Positions 39,620 to 41,949 of a stretch of 41,949 nucleotides of DNA are shown here, one piece after another (positions within the stretch are counted from its first letter, which is position 1; every line of letters starts with the position of its first letter). Both the position numbers and the translations under genes were made by a program. This DNA is from Companilactobacillus musae (GTDB lineage: Bacteria > Bacillota > Bacilli > Lactobacillales > Lactobacillaceae), in the NCBI RefSeq assembly GCF_003967595.1, contig NZ_BIFW01000006.1:1-41949 (forward strand), written 5' to 3'. The notes beneath the pieces are model-generated. The model searched no databases. It was not told where the DNA came from and worked only from the letters and a program-made list of their open reading frames with translations.

Positions 39620-41949
39620 ATGAGATTTAGACAATTAAATAGTAATCCAAATAGTATTATGCGTAAGAAATTAGTTAAATCCAAAAAGAGCTGGATCGTT
39701 GTTTCTAGTCTTTCATTAGCTGGGGGTTTATTTTTGCTAGGCGGACCTACATCTGTTGTTAAAGCCGACACTGACACTGCATCTGTAAAAACTTCTGTTG
39801 TTTCAACGACAAAAGCAAGTTCCACCACTACTAGTAGTACTACCAAGTCTTTAACTACTACTCCTAAAGAATCTACATCATCCACAACAAGTCCAGTTGT
39901 ATCTTCAAATTCTAGTGATGCTACAACAACTAAAAATTCAACACCAGTAACAACTGAAAAAATTGCTACTGATACTAGTTCTACAAACAAAAATCAGGAA
40001 ACTTCTACAGTTAAAGATTCCACGGCAACAACTGCCAATACTCAAACAGATACATCAAAATCAGAAAACACTAATGCCGTTAAGAGTGACCCAACAGACA
40101 ATATAAAGACACCTGTTACTGAAAAACCTGCTATTGATACAGTTGATACCCAATCCGACACAAAAAAAGTAGAAAATACAGATACCGTTAAGGACGAATC
40201 AACTGATGACACAAAAGCACCTGTTACCGATACTACAACTAATACCGATAAGAACGCTACTAACGTTGTAGAACCAGTTACTACAACAACTGCTGACTTA
40301 AAAGTAAGTAATCTAATGGCTAACTTAGCTCTCTCAAAGGCTCAACTTGCTGATTTAGGCGTTCAGGCAACTGCGCTAGCCATTACTCCAGAAAATGCAA
40401 CTCTAGAGGACGGCAATATTGCTGAAGGTATGCAAGGTACAACTCCTTGGAGTATTGATCAAAGTGGCGTTTTACATTTAGGTGATAAAAATAAAACCAC
40501 CACTTTAGCCGACAACAAAACTACTACGACTGATAAAGTAAGTACAGGTTCCTCAAATACTGATGTATCAACAGTAACATCATCTCCTACATCTCCATGG
40601 GCTGGACATGCTGATAGTATCAAAACCATTACTTTTGATGGTAATGTCAATACTGCATCCGATATGAACCATATGTTCTCTGATTTATCAAATTTAACAA
40701 CTATCACTAATGCTGATAAATTAATAACTCCACAAGGTAGTGACGATGATGAAGATAAAACTATAAAAAATGCTACTGGATTGTTTGCTAATGATCCTAA
40801 ACTAACTAGTATTTCAACTATCTCTGGAACAACCGGAGCACAAAGTAATACCGTGGATCTAAGTGGATGGAAACTAGGTTCAGTAACTTCAACGGAAGAT
40901 ATGTTTCTAAATGATAGCTCTATCGAACATATTATCTTCCCATCAGCCCAAGAAGATACTCTTACCAAAAATTTAAATTCCAGATATATGTTTAAAAACG
41001 ATACTTCATTAAAAGATATTTCATTCCCTAATTGGCAATTTAGAAGTGGCGATTTTGATATGAGCGGAATATTTCAAAATGATACTTCGTTAACAACTTT
41101 AGATCTTAGTTCATGGAATATGAATTCAAACACTGAAACCGGTGATTCATCTAAGGGTGAAGGGATGTTTGATGGTACCGATTCCCTAACATCATTACAT
41201 CTTTCAGTAAATAACAAGTTCAAAAATTACACTGGTCTTTCTTCAGCTCAAGGTAGCAAATGGATTGGTGGTGGAAAGACATTATTAGCGGATCCAACTG
41301 GCTCTGATGGATCAACTACTTATAATTTAAATAATTTAACCGCTAACTTAGGAACTTATGTAAAAGGTGGCACTGAGTTTAAACCAGACGGTTCAACAGC
41401 TACTCCCTTAAACTTTACCTTAATTGTTCCTTCTAATATGGGTGATATACCTATCCCTGTTACCGGAACAATTTACAGTTCTGTCACCGGTGATGTTCCT
41501 CAAAAAGACGGATATACTGCCAACTATACTCAAGTTCAGGGTAATATACTTGCAGACAAAGCTGTTACCTCTTACTACGTTACATATACCGCTAATCCTT
41601 ACACAACAAAAGTTTCTACTTCAAAAGGCTCACAAGACGTTGATATTCCTGCTGGTGTCGTGGGAACAACTTCTAATCCTATTAGTTTGCCATCTGTAAA
41701 CGGATATATCGCTCCTCAAATTAAAGTTCAATATACAAAAGACGGTAATATTATTACTGATCTCAAGGGTAACGTTATTTCAGACGATAATAAATTAACA
41801 TATACTGGAGAACCCTTAGATAATAATGCAGCAGTTGCCGTTACTGATCCCACTACCGGTAAATCTGTTTCCATTGACGTTCCCGACGGTAAAGTTGGTG
41901 ATTCTGTCACTCTTAATATTCCTAACTATGACAACGATGGATACACTGC
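39620..41949 (+). CDS. Large BspA-type surface protein, 3' end outside the window
   Basis: The frame starts at an ATG with AAAGGGG nine bases upstream and stays open for 776 codons to the window edge. A long, basic-headed signal peptide (VKSKKSWIVVSSLSLAGGLFLL, cleavage near VVKADT) is followed by about 170 residues of Thr/Ser/Lys repeats (about 50-225). A BspA/DUF285-type region (about 255-530) has IVFSGDLS-like turns including VDLSGWKLGSVTSTEDMF and LDLSSWNMNSN. Then come MucBP-like modules (VPSNMGDIPIP..., VDIPAGVVGTTSNPISL..., SIDVPDGKVGDSV...). The anchor is not seen. It is probably a stalked adhesin and a longer paralogue of the protein at 37416. Confidence 0.88.
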   Translation, partial: MRFRQLNSNPNSIMRKKLVKSKKSWIVVSSLSLAGGLFLLGGPTSVVKADTDTASVKTSVVSTTKASSTTTSSTTKSLTTTPKESTSSTTSPVVSSNSSDATTTKNSTPVTTEKIATDTSSTNKNQETSTVKDSTATTANTQTDTSKSENTNAVKSDPTDNIKTPVTEKPAIDTVDTQSDTKKVENTDTVKDESTDDTKAPVTDTTTNTDKNATNVVEPVTTTTADLKVSNLMANLALSKAQLADLGVQATALAITPENATLEDGNIAEGMQGTTPWSIDQSGVLHLGDKNKTTTLADNKTTTTDKVSTGSSNTDVSTVTSSPTSPWAGHADSIKTITFDGNVNTASDMNHMFSDLSNLTTITNADKLITPQGSDDDEDKTIKNATGLFANDPKLTSISTISGTTGAQSNTVDLSGWKLGSVTSTEDMFLNDSSIEHIIFPSAQEDTLTKNLNSRYMFKNDTSLKDISFPNWQFRSGDFDMSGIFQNDTSLTTLDLSSWNMNSNTETGDSSKGEGMFDGTDSLTSLHLSVNNKFKNYTGLSSAQGSKWIGGGKTLLADPTGSDGSTTYNLNNLTANLGTYVKGGTEFKPDGSTATPLNFTLIVPSNMGDIPIPVTGTIYSSVTGDVPQKDGYTANYTQVQGNILADKAVTSYYVTYTANPYTTKVSTSKGSQDVDIPAGVVGTTSNPISLPSVNGYIAPQIKVQYTKDGNIITDLKGNVISDDNKLTYTGEPLDNNAAVAVTDPTTGKSVSIDVPDGKVGDSVTLNIPNYDNDGYT

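Noticed and set aside
39613-40968. Long minus-strand frames rich in Val and Ser
   Set aside because: They are complements of the Thr/Ser-rich stalk of the plus-strand surface protein, with no ribosome sites.
1-41949. CRISPR arrays, tRNA, rRNA, T-box or classical riboswitches, transposase genes
   Set aside because: I looked for regularly spaced repeats, conserved tRNA ends, T-box motifs and transposase motifs and saw none. The dispersed repeats are long-stem elements, not CRISPR.

Overview
The window looks like chromosomal DNA of a low-GC member of the Lactobacillaceae, most likely the Companilactobacillus (former L. farciminis/alimentarius) group. Eight proteins carry surface-layer-associated (SLAP-type) domains with the consensus NRALANNTxW...YYRVATNEWV. 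Other supporting points are a 2,3-BPG-dependent phosphoglycerate mutase, a protein very like the lactobacillar isoleucine 2-epimerase, strong Shine-Dalgarno sequences and frequent TTG/GTG starts. I see no rRNA, tRNA, CRISPR array, prophage or transposase. The genus is inferred from protein character only.

Layout. 1-2.3 kb (-): thioredoxin-type glutathione peroxidase and an HrtAB-like ABC exporter. 2.6-6.6 kb (-): orphan HicA, a SLAP surface protein, a Mor-type regulator with a membrane protein, and a complete HicA-HicB pair. 6.8-13.2 kb (-): gpmA, an N/Q-rich protein with an Asp1/TagE-like C-terminal half, an AI-2E-family permease, a YdcF-family protein and a lipoprotein. 13.3-18.1 kb (-): a SLAP-anchored amidase, a ComX/SigH-like sigma factor, a ComK-like regulator, a SLAP-anchored glucosaminidase and a tiny SLAP protein without a signal peptide. 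18.2-24.5 kb (-): a polytopic membrane protein, an acyltransferase, an orphan solute-binding protein, a probable S-layer protein with its own promoter and 5' hairpin, and a DUF1659/DUF2922 pair. 24.6-31.6 kb (mixed strands, accessory): a lipoprotein, an ATPase + TOPRIM-like module with a (TA)n frameshift, a small anchored protein, a SLAP protein, a toxSAS-Panacea toxin-antitoxin pair between two identical terminators, and two small unknown genes. 31.7-36.8 kb (-): a small acidic protein, a structured-RNA candidate, a SLAP protein, and the permease + isoleucine 2-epimerase operon. 37.0-41.9 kb (+): a small gene and two BspA-type leucine-rich-repeat surface proteins, the last cut by the window edge.

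How the genes work together. The dominant theme is the cell envelope: a probable S-layer protein, several proteins that share its anchoring domain (two of them murein hydrolases), and mucin-binding-like and BspA-LRR adhesin modules. Two candidate competence regulators lie between the two hydrolases. Interspersed are two defence or addiction modules and two HicA genes.

The points most worth checking are: (i) the toxSAS-Panacea cassette bracketed by 37-bp direct repeats that are themselves terminators; (ii) the ATPase/TOPRIM pair whose second gene is out of frame by exactly one TA unit; (iii) a mosaic family of long-stem intergenic repeats with stem-preserving base changes between copies; (iv) 5'-terminal hairpins on the S-layer and amidase mRNAs; and (v) a ComK-like gene next to a ComX-like gene, with a perfect 14-bp palindrome in the leader of the latter.
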